A stretch of DNA of 64,000 bases from Desulfovibrio desulfuricans. GTDB taxonomy: Bacteria > Desulfobacterota > Desulfovibrionia > Desulfovibrionales > Desulfovibrionaceae. The notes under the pieces are model-generated. The model did not search any database and was not told the origin of the DNA. It saw nothing but the letters and a program-made list of their open reading frames with translations. Shown here one piece after another: positions 47,862 through 55,674 of the stretch; position 1 is the first letter of the stretch, and each line of letters begins with the position of its first letter. Both the position numbers and the translations under genes were made by a program. The stretch spans positions 496,001 through 560,000 of the forward strand of contig NZ_JANFYZ010000001.1 in NCBI RefSeq assembly GCF_024460775.1, given 5' to 3'.

Positions 47862-47890
47862 CTTCTATGCTATTTCCCCCTGCAAGCCAA
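47862..47890 (-). promoter_or_regulatory. Candidate ispG promoter
   Basis: On the minus strand TTGGCT (47890-47885), a 17-base spacer and TAGAAG (47867-47862) are present. Transcription would start about 55 bases before ispG. Each box matches 4 of 6, so it is tentative. Confidence 0.35.
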
Positions 47891-48232
47891 GTGCGCGCAG
47901 CACGGGCCGCCCTACGGGCTTTGCGGCAAGCCTTGCCGCATGCACCGTGATTCTGAACCGCATAAACCCCATTTGGACAACCTGAGAGTAAGCGACCGTG
48001 GGGCAAATGCGATATCTGGAACGTGTCTTGCAAAGTTTAAAAAAAAGGTCGCAGGCTGACGTTTTTTCCGTCAGCACTCAAGTTGACGGCCATTGTGACG
48101 ATAAGACTATGGTAAGAGCAGTTCCGCCGGGCTGTGGGCAATAGCCCCGGCAAAAGAGGAATTATCCCGCCAGGGATCCATCGGGATCAAGGCGCGAGGG
48201 GCTGCATCAGAGCAATTTCACTCGGGGTTTGT
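47891..48232. other. Intergenic region between ispG and the FlgO cluster
   Basis: No gene is convincing here. TGCGGCAAG and CTTGCCGCA form a short hairpin near 47922-47940. GCTGACG (48055-48061) and CGTCAGC (48069-48075) form another, flanked on the minus-strand downstream side by a run of eight T. A weak plus-strand promoter candidate is TTGACG (48083-48088), 19 bases, TATGGT (48108-48113), which would serve the FlgO cluster. Confidence 0.4.
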
Positions 48233-48901
48233 ATGCATATAATGCCGCGTCTTCTTATGCTTTGCGCACTTTTGCTGCCGCTCTTTTCCGGCTGCGCCAA
48301 AAGTGGGCCTTCCGCGCTTTCGCCCGGCTATACGGACGCCGTGGAGCTGAAGCTCAAAAGCCGCGAACTGGCCGAGCAGATGCTTGCCACCATGCCCAAC
48401 GACGCCATTCAGGGCTTTGTGGCCATGCCCACGGCCTTTGTGAACCAGAACAATACCTCGCAAAGCTCGCCCATGGGCAGGCTGATGGCTGAATCGCTGT
48501 TTTATGAATTCAACCAGCGTGGCTTTCCCACGCGTGAATACAGGCTGAACGGAACCATCAACGTTCAGGGCGGGCGCGATGACCTTGCCCTTGCCGCCAA
48601 CCAGATGGTTTCAACCACCGGGCAAAAATGGGCCGCCCTTGTTGTGGGCACCTATTATGTGGATAAGGACGCAACCTTTATCAACGCCCGTCTGGTGCGC
48701 GCCAGCGATGGCCTTGTGATGCGCACGGGCCAGCTTGTGCTGGTGAATACCCCCATTGTGACGCGCATGGCCGAGGCCGATGTGCCGCCGCCGGTAAAGG
48801 CCACGGCCAGCAGCGCCCCAGCCAAACCGGCCCCAACTTCGCTCTATACGCCTGCCAGCAGCATCAGCAGCGGCACGCTTGTAATCAAACAAGGCCGGTA
48901 A
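48233..48901 (+). CDS. FlgO-domain outer-membrane lipoprotein
   Basis: The 222-aa product begins MHIMPRLLMLCALLLPLFSG followed by Cys, a lipoprotein signal with lipidation at residue 21. The FlgO domain follows: MPTAFVNQNNTSQSSPMGRL, AESLFYEFNQRGFPTREYRL, then LALAANQM and AALVVGTYYVDKDATFINAR. FlgO proteins are envelope proteins associated with the flagellar outer-membrane region in Vibrio. The last 45 residues are Pro/Ala/Ser-rich. An alternative ATG lies 9 bases further on; 48233 is preferred for its GGGG upstream. It begins a tight three-gene cluster. Confidence 0.85.
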   Translation: MHIMPRLLMLCALLLPLFSGCAKSGPSALSPGYTDAVELKLKSRELAEQMLATMPNDAIQGFVAMPTAFVNQNNTSQSSPMGRLMAESLFYEFNQRGFPTREYRLNGTINVQGGRDDLALAANQMVSTTGQKWAALVVGTYYVDKDATFINARLVRASDGLVMRTGQLVLVNTPIVTRMAEADVPPPVKATASSAPAKPAPTSLYTPASSISSGTLVIKQGR

Positions 48902-48914
48902 TGCCGGAATTGCC

Positions 48915-49268
48915 ATGAAAAAAACGTTGAACAACATCTGCGCACTTTGCCTTATGGCCTCATGCGCCCTGCCCCTTGCGGCACTGCCAGCCAGCGCACT
49001 GGCCGACAGCATGTCGTCCTACAGCGGGCAGGCCAATGATGCCCAGGCAAAGCGCGAGGCAAAGGAACGGGCCAACTATCTTTCTGATGCCAACGAGCAC
49101 AGCCTGGTCTATCTTGGTCAGGCCCGTCAGTTCCGCGAACAGGGGCGCTATGAGCTTGCGCGGCAGCGCTATCTTCAGGCCCTTTCCATCTGTGCCGATG
49201 ACCAGACCCTTGGTATCATAAAAAGAGAACTGAACGGCGTTGAACTGCTTTTGCGCACCATGCGCTGA
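48915..49268 (+). CDS. Small exported protein with a TPR-like repeat
   Basis: The 117-aa product has a signal peptide (MKKTLNNICALCLMASCALP to about residue 30, cleavage near ALADS). The mature part is helical: DAQAKREAKERANYLSDANE, then LVYLGQARQFREQGRYELAR and QRYLQALSICADDQTLGIIK. The last two segments have the Tyr/Ala/Leu spacing of one tetratricopeptide unit plus a capping helix. It probably acts as a periplasmic partner of the FlgO proteins on either side. The gaps are 13 and 8 bases, so the three genes are one transcript. Confidence 0.75.
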   Translation: MKKTLNNICALCLMASCALPLAALPASALADSMSSYSGQANDAQAKREAKERANYLSDANEHSLVYLGQARQFREQGRYELARQRYLQALSICADDQTLGIIKRELNGVELLLRTMR

Positions 49269-49276
49269 GGATCACC

Positions 49277-49885
49277 ATGAACCGCTTTTTCATTACCATT
49301 CTTGTGCTTGCGGCCCTGCTCTTTCCGCTCACGGCGGCGGCAGCCGGAAACGTGCCCACTGCTGCCGTAAGCATTGCCAAGCAGCTTGACGAACAGATCA
49401 TGATGCGCTTTTCGGGCGACAGCCAGGACATGAGCCGCAAAGACCGCGAAGCTCTGGCCCGCGCCCGCATCATGATCATGGGCACCACCCCGGTCAACAT
49501 CAACAATCTGGACGAAGCCTCGCCCTTGGCGCGCCAGATGACGGAAGAAATCTCCCGCTGGCTCATCAATGCGGGTTACCGTTTTCAGGAACTGCGCAAG
49601 GGGCGCGACATCCGCTTTGACAAGCTCAAGGGCGAATTTATCCTGACGCGCGACGTGCGCCAGCTTGCCAGCCCCAGCGGCACCAGTCAGGCCATACTGG
49701 CGGGCACCTATGTGACTACCAGCGAACAGGTGCGCTTCAGCATCCGGCTTATCCACACCTCAAGCAATGAGGTGCTGGCCATGGGCACGGCCACTGTGCC
49801 CATTACGGACGACCTGCGGCCCCTCGTGCGCGAGGCCCGGCCCGGCGACGGGCTTGCGCCCTCGGTGAGCACACGGCTTCAGTAG
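49277..49885 (+). CDS. Exported FlgO-domain protein
   Basis: The 202-aa product has a cleavable signal peptide (MNRFFITILVLAALLFPLTA then AAA) and no lipobox. The FlgO domain pattern is clear: IMIMGTTPVNINNLDEASPL, ARQMTEEISRWLINAGYRFQ, GEFILTRDVRQLASPSGTSQ and AILAGTYVTTSEQVRFSIRL. It is a diverged second copy of the domain in the lipoprotein two genes upstream, one lipidated and one soluble, which suggests an inner/outer pair in the envelope. Function beyond the flagellar association of the family is unknown. Confidence 0.8.
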   Translation: MNRFFITILVLAALLFPLTAAAAGNVPTAAVSIAKQLDEQIMMRFSGDSQDMSRKDREALARARIMIMGTTPVNINNLDEASPLARQMTEEISRWLINAGYRFQELRKGRDIRFDKLKGEFILTRDVRQLASPSGTSQAILAGTYVTTSEQVRFSIRLIHTSSNEVLAMGTATVPITDDLRPLVREARPGDGLAPSVSTRLQ

Positions 49886-49922
49886 CGTCCTTGCCTCATA
49901 CGCGCTTTGCGTCTATAACATG

Positions 49923-49950
49923 CCCGCGCCTGTCTGCTTGACGGCGCGGG
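49923..49950 (+). terminator. Hairpin after the FlgO cluster
   Basis: CCCGCGCC (49923-49930) and GGCGCGGG (49943-49950) form an 8-bp GC stem, followed by TTGCCTTTGG. It is a weak terminator candidate 38 bases after the stop. Confidence 0.45.
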
Positions 49951-50116
49951 TTGCCTTTGGGGCTGCCGCTGTTTTCAACAATTCCGTCTTGCCCACAGGG
50001 GCAATAGCGTAAACGATCCGTGAACCCGGGCCGCTGATTTTGCTGGCGGCCAATCCCGCGCGGGCACGCCGCCCACTGCGGGCTATACGCCTTTTTGCGC
50101 GCAGCAAGGAGACAAC

Positions 50117-51217
50117 ATGTCGCTCAGTATTGGTATTGTGGGCCTGCCCAACGTTGGCAAATCCACCCTTTTCAACGCCCTGACCAAGGCTCAGAACGCT
50201 CAGGCCGCCAACTACCCCTTCTGCACCATTGAACCCAACAAGGCCACGGTGGCGGTGCCGGACAAGCGGGTGGACGCCCTGACAGCCAAGGCCAAGCCCA
50301 AGAAGACCATTTACGCCAGTGTGGATTTTATCGACATTGCAGGCCTGGTACGCGGCGCAAGCAAGGGTGAAGGGCTGGGCAACCAGTTTTTGGGCAACAT
50401 TCGCGAATGCGCGGCCATTGTGCATGTAGTGCGCTGCTTTGAGGATGAAAATATCACCCACGTGGACGGCGGCGTTGATCCCCTGCGGGATGTGGACACC
50501 ATTGAAACCGAACTGCTGCTGGCCGACCTGCAAAGCGTTGAAAAGCGCTTGGACAAGCTGCAAAAGCTTGCCAAGTTTGACAAAAACGCCAAGGCATCCG
50601 CAGAAATCATGCAGACCCTGCTGGCCCAGCTCAACGACGGCAAGCCCGCGCGGGGATTTGACCTGCCTGATAACGAGAGCTTTTTGACCACATGGCGCGA
50701 ACTTGGCCTGCTCACGGCCAAGCCCGTTATCTACTGCGCCAATGTGGATGAAGCCGCTGTTGCCGAAGGCAATGAATTTTCCGCCAAACTTGAAGCCTTT
50801 GCCAAGGAACGCCAGTCCGGCTTTGCGCGCATTTGCGCCAAGCTTGAAGAAGAACTGCAAGGCCTGCCCGATGAGGAACAGGCGGAACTGCTCTCCTCCT
50901 ACGGCATTGATGAAAGCGGCCTTGTACGCATCATCCACACCGGCTACGCCACCCTTGGCCTGTACAGCTACTTTACCGCCGGGCCGGACGAAGTCCGCGC
51001 CTGGACCATCCACAAGGGCTGGAAGGCCCCGCAGGCCGCTGGCGTCATCCATACAGACTTTGAGCGCGGCTTTATCCGGGCCGAAGTTATCTCCTACGCC
51101 GACTACATGAGCCACGAAAGCGAAGCGGCTTGCCGCGCTGATGGCGTCTTGCGCGTGGAAGGCAAGGAATATGTGGTCAACGACGGCGACGTCATGCATT
51201 TCCTGTTCAACGTGTAG
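50117..51217 (+). CDS. ychF: Obg-family ATPase/GTPase YchF
   Basis: YchF (OLA1 family) binds ATP in preference to GTP and interacts with ribosomes. The 366 aa start with SIGIVGLPNVGKSTLFNALT (P-loop), then YPFCTIEPNKATVAVPDKRV, DFIDIAGLVRGASKGEGLGN, and end in a C-terminal TGS-like domain (SYFTAGPDEVRAWTIHKGWK, HTDFERGFIRAEVISYADYM). The length is normal. The TAG stop coincides with the left end of an inverted-repeat element that begins in the codon. Confidence 0.96.
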   Translation: MSLSIGIVGLPNVGKSTLFNALTKAQNAQAANYPFCTIEPNKATVAVPDKRVDALTAKAKPKKTIYASVDFIDIAGLVRGASKGEGLGNQFLGNIRECAAIVHVVRCFEDENITHVDGGVDPLRDVDTIETELLLADLQSVEKRLDKLQKLAKFDKNAKASAEIMQTLLAQLNDGKPARGFDLPDNESFLTTWRELGLLTAKPVIYCANVDEAAVAEGNEFSAKLEAFAKERQSGFARICAKLEEELQGLPDEEQAELLSSYGIDESGLVRIIHTGYATLGLYSYFTAGPDEVRAWTIHKGWKAPQAAGVIHTDFERGFIRAEVISYADYMSHESEAACRADGVLRVEGKEYVVNDGDVMHFLFNV

Positions 51218-51365
51218 GGGCTGTTTCTAAATAATTCTTTTGGCCGATCACTGCGTCATCCAACATTTTTTACTCCAGTCATGGACAGAAGAGTCCACTC
51301 CTGTCGTAAAAAATACTGTTTTCCTTGTCCTCGGCGCAAAATCTTTTATTTAGAAACAGCCCCTA
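51215..51365. mobile_element. MITE-like inverted-repeat element of about 151 bp
   Basis: The ends are perfect 20-bp inverted repeats: TAGGGGCTGTTTCTAAATAA (51215-51234) and its reverse complement at 51346-51365. Similarity continues imperfectly inward (TTCTTTTGGCCGA against AAGATTTTGCGCCGA). The inner part pairs too (ATTTTTTAC / GTAAAAAAT and TGGAC / GTCCA), so the whole unit can fold into one hairpin. It encodes nothing. If the element proper is GGGGCTGTTT...AAACAGCCCC, it is flanked by TA on both sides, as for elements moved by IS630- or IS427-like transposases. The transposition origin is inferred. Confidence 0.6.
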
Positions 51366-51420
51366 GAGCAGATTAACTTTGAACTACTTCTCATTTCAAA
51401 GTGTTCATTATATAATGCCA

Positions 51421-51454
51421 AAAGGCTCTGTTCCACAGGAACAGAGCCTTTTTT
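51421..51454 (+). terminator. Terminator of ychF
   Basis: AAAGGCTCTGTTCC (51421-51434) and GGAACAGAGCCTTT (51438-51451) form a 14-bp perfect stem with a 3-base loop and a T6 run on the plus strand. It lies 200 bases after ychF, beyond the inverted-repeat element, suggesting the element was inserted between gene and terminator. Confidence 0.85.
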
Positions 51455-51461
51455 ATGACAA

Positions 51462-51494
51462 AAGCCGCCCGGGAGCATCGGCTCCGGGCGGCTT
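51462..51494 (-). terminator. Terminator of ugd
   Basis: AAGCCGCCCGGGAGC (51462-51476) pairs with GGCTCCGGGCGGCTT (51480-51494) with one bulge. On the minus strand it is followed by TTTTG, so it can end the ugd transcript. Confidence 0.65.
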
Positions 51495-51530
51495 CAACCA
51501 TTTCAAATCATCTACTGAGCATTTTTACAA

Positions 51531-51606
51531 GGGGCTGTTAACACCAGGAGTAATTTTGCTCCCTGACGCAGGCAGGGGGCAAAAGGGTCATCGTGTTAAC
51601 AGGCTC
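51531..51606. repeat. Short inverted-repeat element adjoining ugd
   Basis: GGGGCTGTTAACAC (51531-51544) and GTGTTAACAGGCTC (51593-51606) are inverted arms matching at 12 of 14 positions, about 76 bp end to end. The outer bases GGGGCTGTT equal the ends of the element at 51215-51365, although the inside differs. The right arm touches the ugd stop codon (CTA at 51606-51608). It may be a related or decayed non-autonomous element; no coding capacity. Confidence 0.5.
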
Positions 51607-52940
51607 TAGTCGGCGCGGCGGCCAATGCAGAAATACGCAAACCCGCGCTGCGCCATGAAGTTGGGCGAGTACAGGTTGCGGCCGTCAAACAGCAGGGGGG
51701 CTGTCAGCAGGCCCTTGATCTTGTCGAAATCGGGGTTGCGGAACTGGTTCCATTCCGTAACCACCAGCAGGCCCTGAGCGCCTTCGCACGCGCCGTACTG
51801 GCTGTCCACAATTTCAACAAGCTTATTATCTTTAAAGATTTCGCGGGCATTATCGGCGGCAACCGGGTCAAAGGCGCGAACCTTCATACCAGCGGCGGTA
51901 AGCTCGTTGACAATGCTGATGGCAGCGGCTTCGCGCATGTCGTCGGTATTGGCCTTGAAGGCCAGCCCCCACAGCGCAAGGGTTTTGCCCTTCACGCCGC
52001 CCTGGGGAGCAAAATATTCCATGATGCGGCCAGCCATGTGCTTTTTCTGCCGGGCGTTGACGTCTTCCACAGCGTTGAGCAGCTTGGGTTCCACGCCAGC
52101 CTTTTCAGCGGTGTGGATGAGCGCCTTCACGTCCTTGGGGAAGCACGAACCGCCGTAACCCACGCCGGGGTAGATGAACTGGTAGCCAATGCGGGTGTCG
52201 GAGCCGATGCCGGTGCGCACGTCGCGCACGTCCGCGCCCACTTTTTCGCAAATGGTGGCGATTTCGTTGATAAAGGAAATCTTGGTGGCAAGCATGCAGT
52301 TAGCAGCATACTTGGTCATTTCTGCGCTTCGCACGCCCATGACGATGATCTTGTCGCGGGTGCGGGCAAAGGGCGAATACAGTTCGCGCATCAGCGAAGC
52401 GGCGCGTTCGGAATCCGTACCAAGCACAACGCGGTCGGGCTTCATGAAGTCGGAGATGGCGTCGCCTTCCTTGAGGAACTCGGGGTTGGAAACCACGTCC
52501 ACCTTGTAGGACACGCCGCGCGCGGCAAGCTCTTTTTCCACGAGCGCGCGCACTTCGTCAGCGGTGCCCACGGGAACCGTGGACTTGTCCACAACCACGA
52601 GGTCGTTCTGCATGTGGCGGCCAATTTCGCCAGCCACCTGACGCACATAGCTCAGATCGCACGAGCCGTCGGGCTGGGGCGGGGTGCCAACGCAGATAAA
52701 GGCGCAGTCGGCATCCGCAATGCCATCTTCAAGACGGGTAGTAAACTTGAGGCGGCCATCAGTGCGGCTGTGGCGAACCATGGGTTCAAGACCGGGTTCA
52801 AAAATATGCACGGAACCGGCATTGAGCTTTTCCACCACAGCCGGGTTAACATCCACGCAGGTCACGGTATTACCCATTTCAGCAAAGCACGCGGCGCTGA
52901 CCAAGCCAACATAGCCGGTCCCGATAATGCACAACTTCAT
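51606..52940 (-). CDS. ugd: UDP-glucose 6-dehydrogenase
   Basis: Ugd oxidises UDP-glucose to UDP-glucuronate with NAD, for surface polysaccharide. The 444 aa begin MKLCIIGTGYVGLVSAACFA (NAD Rossmann loop), and include VDKSTVPVGTADEVRALVEK, NPEFLKEGDAISDFMKPDRV and the catalytic cysteine motif PGVGYGGSCFPKDVKAL near residue 260. The C-terminal domain has LWGLAFKANTDDMREAAAIS. GGAG lies 11 bases upstream of the ATG. It stands alone, convergent with ychF. Confidence 0.97.
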   Translation of the reverse strand: MKLCIIGTGYVGLVSAACFAEMGNTVTCVDVNPAVVEKLNAGSVHIFEPGLEPMVRHSRTDGRLKFTTRLEDGIADADCAFICVGTPPQPDGSCDLSYVRQVAGEIGRHMQNDLVVVDKSTVPVGTADEVRALVEKELAARGVSYKVDVVSNPEFLKEGDAISDFMKPDRVVLGTDSERAASLMRELYSPFARTRDKIIVMGVRSAEMTKYAANCMLATKISFINEIATICEKVGADVRDVRTGIGSDTRIGYQFIYPGVGYGGSCFPKDVKALIHTAEKAGVEPKLLNAVEDVNARQKKHMAGRIMEYFAPQGGVKGKTLALWGLAFKANTDDMREAAAISIVNELTAAGMKVRAFDPVAADNAREIFKDNKLVEIVDSQYGACEGAQGLLVVTEWNQFRNPDFDKIKGLLTAPLLFDGRNLYSPNFMAQRGFAYFCIGRRAD

Positions 52941-53001
52941 ACAAAATTTCTCCGTACGTTCCCACAGCCAGCGCGCTTGACGTTACAGCGGGGAACGGGT
53001 C

Positions 53002-53029
53002 AGAATAGTTTAGGTTGAAAGGCAAGCAA
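53002..53029 (-). promoter_or_regulatory. Candidate ugd promoter
   Basis: On the minus strand TTGCTT (53029-53024) is followed by 16 bases and TATTCT (53007-53002). The leader would be about 55 bases. Both boxes are moderate matches. Confidence 0.35.
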
Positions 53030-53064
53030 TACGCTAATTTTTTTTAATGGGCAACAGCCCTATT

Positions 53065-53089
53065 TGCAGTACATTTTGCCCGTACTGCA
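53065..53089. promoter_or_regulatory. Operator-like inverted repeat between ugd and acpS
   Basis: TGCAGTAC (53065-53072) and GTACTGCA (53082-53089) are perfect 8-bp arms with a 9-base centre, 16 bases before the acpS start and about 36 bases upstream of the ugd -35 box. The spacing of arms (about 17 bases centre to centre) suits a dimeric regulator. No regulator can be named. Confidence 0.4.
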
Positions 53090-53104
53090 TATGGTGGATA
53101 ACTG

Positions 53105-53476
53105 ATGATCGTAGGCATTGGGACTGACATTACGGAACTAGCACGCATTAAGGCAAGTTACGACAGGTTTGGAGAGCGCTTTTTGCAAAAGATCCTTACC
53201 CCCGATGAACTGAAACTCGTGCCGGAGAATCCTATTGCCTACATTTCCGGTCGGTTTGCCGCCAAAGAGGCTGCGGTCAAGGCGCTCGGCACTGGCTTTA
53301 ACGAGGGGATTGGCCCTCACCATATTGAGGTGCTGCGCGGCCCTGCGGGGCAACCCCTGCTCCATTTGCACGGCCCTGCGCTTGCGCGGGCTGAGGCTCT
53401 GGGCATGCGTGCCGCCCACATTTCCATAAGTCATGACCGCAATGCCGCCGTGGCGGTTGTGGTGCTGGAGGCATAA
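53105..53476 (+). CDS. acpS: Holo-[acyl-carrier-protein] synthase
   Basis: AcpS transfers 4'-phosphopantetheine from CoA to acyl carrier protein. The 123 aa start MIVGIGTDITELARIKASYD with the metal-binding Asp (D8), then SGRFAAKEAAVKALGTGFNE (Glu metal ligand and Lys) and a C-terminal AHISISHDRNAAVAVVVLEA. The length is normal for bacterial AcpS. nnrDE starts 2 bases after the stop, as often seen, so this heads an operon acpS-nnrDE-tsaE-lysC. Confidence 0.96.
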   Translation: MIVGIGTDITELARIKASYDRFGERFLQKILTPDELKLVPENPIAYISGRFAAKEAAVKALGTGFNEGIGPHHIEVLRGPAGQPLLHLHGPALARAEALGMRAAHISISHDRNAAVAVVVLEA

Positions 53477-53478
53477 AC

Positions 53479-55146
53479 ATGCCCACTTCATTTGACGACC
53501 TGTTCCCTCCCCTGCCCCTGCCCGCTGAAATGCGCCAGTGGGATGCGGAAGCCATGGCCCTTGGCCTGCCCGAAGAGCTGCTGATGGAAAATGCCGCCAG
53601 AGCGGCCTTTGACGTCTTGCGAGAATACCAGCCACAGCTAACGGGGCTGCGCGTATGGCTGCTTATGGGCAGCGGCAACAACGGCGGCGATGCCGCATGC
53701 CTTGCGCGGCATTTGCTGGACGCGGGCGCGGAACCGCTGGTGCTGCACACGCGGCCTCTTGCCGCCTGCAAGGGGGCCTGCGGCAAACATGTACGCATTG
53801 CCAGAGCCGCAGGCGTTACCTTTGAACGCTGGCGCCCGGCGGTCTTTCAAAGGGCGGAGCTACCCCATATTCTTGTGGATGGTCTGTTGGGTACAGGTTT
53901 CAGCGGTCAACTGCGACCGGATGCGCTGGAGCTTGTGCGTTCGGTCAATTCCCTGCAAAGTCGTCCCTTTGTGCTGGCACTGGATATTCCATCTGGCCTC
54001 GACGGACGCACCGGCCTGCCCATGCCGGAAGCAGTGCGCGCCACGGCCACAGTCAGCTTTGCGGCCGCCAAGCCGGGGCTGGCCTTGCCCGAGGCGCGCC
54101 CCTGGACGGGCGCGCTGCACGTGCGCAGCATTGGCATTCCCCTTGCCGCACGGCGCAAGGCTCCCTGCTCTTTTTACGTTGCTGACGGGCATTGCCTCGC
54201 CCCGCTTGCGAAGATTCAGCCCGGAGGCTTCAAAAACTCCTACGGGCATGTGCTGGTGGTTGGTGGCGCGCCCGGTCTTGGCGGAGCAGCGCATCTTGCT
54301 GCCCGTGCGGCCCTGCGCGCAGGTGCAGGCCTTGTAACCGCCGCCGCGCCCGGTGCTGGCATTGCGGATATCAAGAACGGCTGGCCCGAAATAATGACCC
54401 TGCCGCTGGGCGAGAGCGAACGCCAGTGGCCCGCCCGCCTGCCGCAAAATTTTGTGGAACTGGCCCAACGCTGCGCTGCCCTTGTGGTCGGCCCCGGCAT
54501 GGGCCGGGGGCAGGACGCTGCGGCCTTTGTTGAAGCTCTTTTGGCACTGGGCCACAGACCGCCCACGGTATTTGACGCCGATGCCCTGGTGCTGCTGGCC
54601 GGGCGACAAGGCCTGCTCGACCGCATAACCGCAGATGATATTCTGACGCCCCACCCCGGCGAAGCGGCAACCCTGTTGGGCTGTTCCGCAGCGGATGTTC
54701 AGGCCGACCGGCAAGGCGCGCTTGAGCGCCTGCGCAATCTCTGCCGTGGCGTGATTATTCTCAAAGGAGCGGCAAGCCTCATAGGGCAGGCTGATGCCCC
54801 AACACTGCTTTGCCCCTACGATGTGCCGCAGCTTGCGGTAGGAGGCTCGGGCGATGTGCTGGCGGGCTGCGCTGGCGGGCTGCTTGCCCGGCTGCTGCCC
54901 GGCATGCAGACCGCAAAAGAGCAAGCGCAAGTGCACAACAATACCGCAAATCAGACTTTAACCCCATCCCACATGCTGGCCGGGCAGGCAGCGGCCCTGC
55001 ACGCCCTTGCGGGCAAAAGCATTGCCGAACAATGGCCCCTCAGGGGCAATACGCCCTCGGCAGTGGCGGATGCATTGCCGCAAACCCTCTCTGCCTGCAT
55101 GGCAGCCAGTGAATCAAAGGACGACATCCTGCCATGGCCCAGATAA
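53479..55146 (+). CDS. nnrDE: Bifunctional NAD(P)HX epimerase / ADP-dependent NAD(P)HX dehydratase
   Basis: This repair enzyme reverses hydration of NAD(P)H. The N-terminal YjeF_N (epimerase) domain covers about residues 1-220, with LLMGSGNNGGDAACLARHLL and LALDIPSGLDGRTGLP. The C-terminal kinase-like dehydratase domain covers about 230-510, with GHVLVVGGAPGLGGAAHLAA, VFDADALVLLAGRQGL, TPHPGEAATLLG and AVGGSGDVLAGCAGGLLARL, the ADP/metal site. The 555 aa are normal for the fused form. The end overlaps tsaE by 13 bases. Confidence 0.93.
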   Translation: MPTSFDDLFPPLPLPAEMRQWDAEAMALGLPEELLMENAARAAFDVLREYQPQLTGLRVWLLMGSGNNGGDAACLARHLLDAGAEPLVLHTRPLAACKGACGKHVRIARAAGVTFERWRPAVFQRAELPHILVDGLLGTGFSGQLRPDALELVRSVNSLQSRPFVLALDIPSGLDGRTGLPMPEAVRATATVSFAAAKPGLALPEARPWTGALHVRSIGIPLAARRKAPCSFYVADGHCLAPLAKIQPGGFKNSYGHVLVVGGAPGLGGAAHLAARAALRAGAGLVTAAAPGAGIADIKNGWPEIMTLPLGESERQWPARLPQNFVELAQRCAALVVGPGMGRGQDAAAFVEALLALGHRPPTVFDADALVLLAGRQGLLDRITADDILTPHPGEAATLLGCSAADVQADRQGALERLRNLCRGVIILKGAASLIGQADAPTLLCPYDVPQLAVGGSGDVLAGCAGGLLARLLPGMQTAKEQAQVHNNTANQTLTPSHMLAGQAAALHALAGKSIAEQWPLRGNTPSAVADALPQTLSACMAASESKDDILPWPR

Positions 55147-55625
55147 TCCTGCACAATCTTTCTGATACCAACCGCCTAGGGCATATGCTTGCCGAGGCTG
55201 TCGCCACCTGCGGCATTGCGGCATTGTTGCTGCGTGGCCCGCTTGGCAGCGGCAAAACCACGCTTACCCGCGCCCTGGTGGAGGCCATGCCCGGCGGCGA
55301 TCAGGCCGAGGTGGGCAGCCCTTCGTTCACGCTCTGCAACTATTACCCTACCCAACCGCCTGTCATACACAGCGATCTGTACCGCAGCCCCGGCAGTCTG
55401 CCTGATGAAATTGCCGAGGGTCTGGATAATCCGCAAATCCTGTCTGTGCTGGAATGGTCGGAATACCTGCCCGAGGCGGAAATGCCGCAAGATTATCTGG
55501 ACATCTCAGTGCAACCGTGCGAAGAAAGTCGCCTACTGACGCTGCAAGCTCATGGCCATATTGCCACTGAACTTTTGCGCCACCTGCGCCGAAATTGGCC
55601 TGTGGACAGTCCTGACCACGGGTAA
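55134..55625 (+). CDS. tsaE: tRNA threonylcarbamoyladenosine ATPase subunit TsaE
   Basis: TsaE is the ATPase that drives the TsaBDE complex making t6A at position 37 of ANN-decoding tRNAs. The 163 aa carry the P-loop LLLRGPLGSGKTTLTRALV at residue 32, then GSPSFTLCNYY and HSDLYRSPGS, and EWSEYLPEAEMPQDYLDISV, all family features. It overlaps the end of nnrDE by 13 bases, indicating coupling. Proteins TsaB and TsaD are not in the window. Confidence 0.93.
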   Translation: MAQIILHNLSDTNRLGHMLAEAVATCGIAALLLRGPLGSGKTTLTRALVEAMPGGDQAEVGSPSFTLCNYYPTQPPVIHSDLYRSPGSLPDEIAEGLDNPQILSVLEWSEYLPEAEMPQDYLDISVQPCEESRLLTLQAHGHIATELLRHLRRNWPVDSPDHG

Positions 55626-55674
55626 CCAGTTCCGGGGTGGGCTGACCTGTTGTACCCATCAAGGATTGAGGACA

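Noticed and set aside
51241-51340. A decayed transposase inside the MITE-like element
   Set aside because: The 100-base interior has no open frame long enough and is itself self-complementary.
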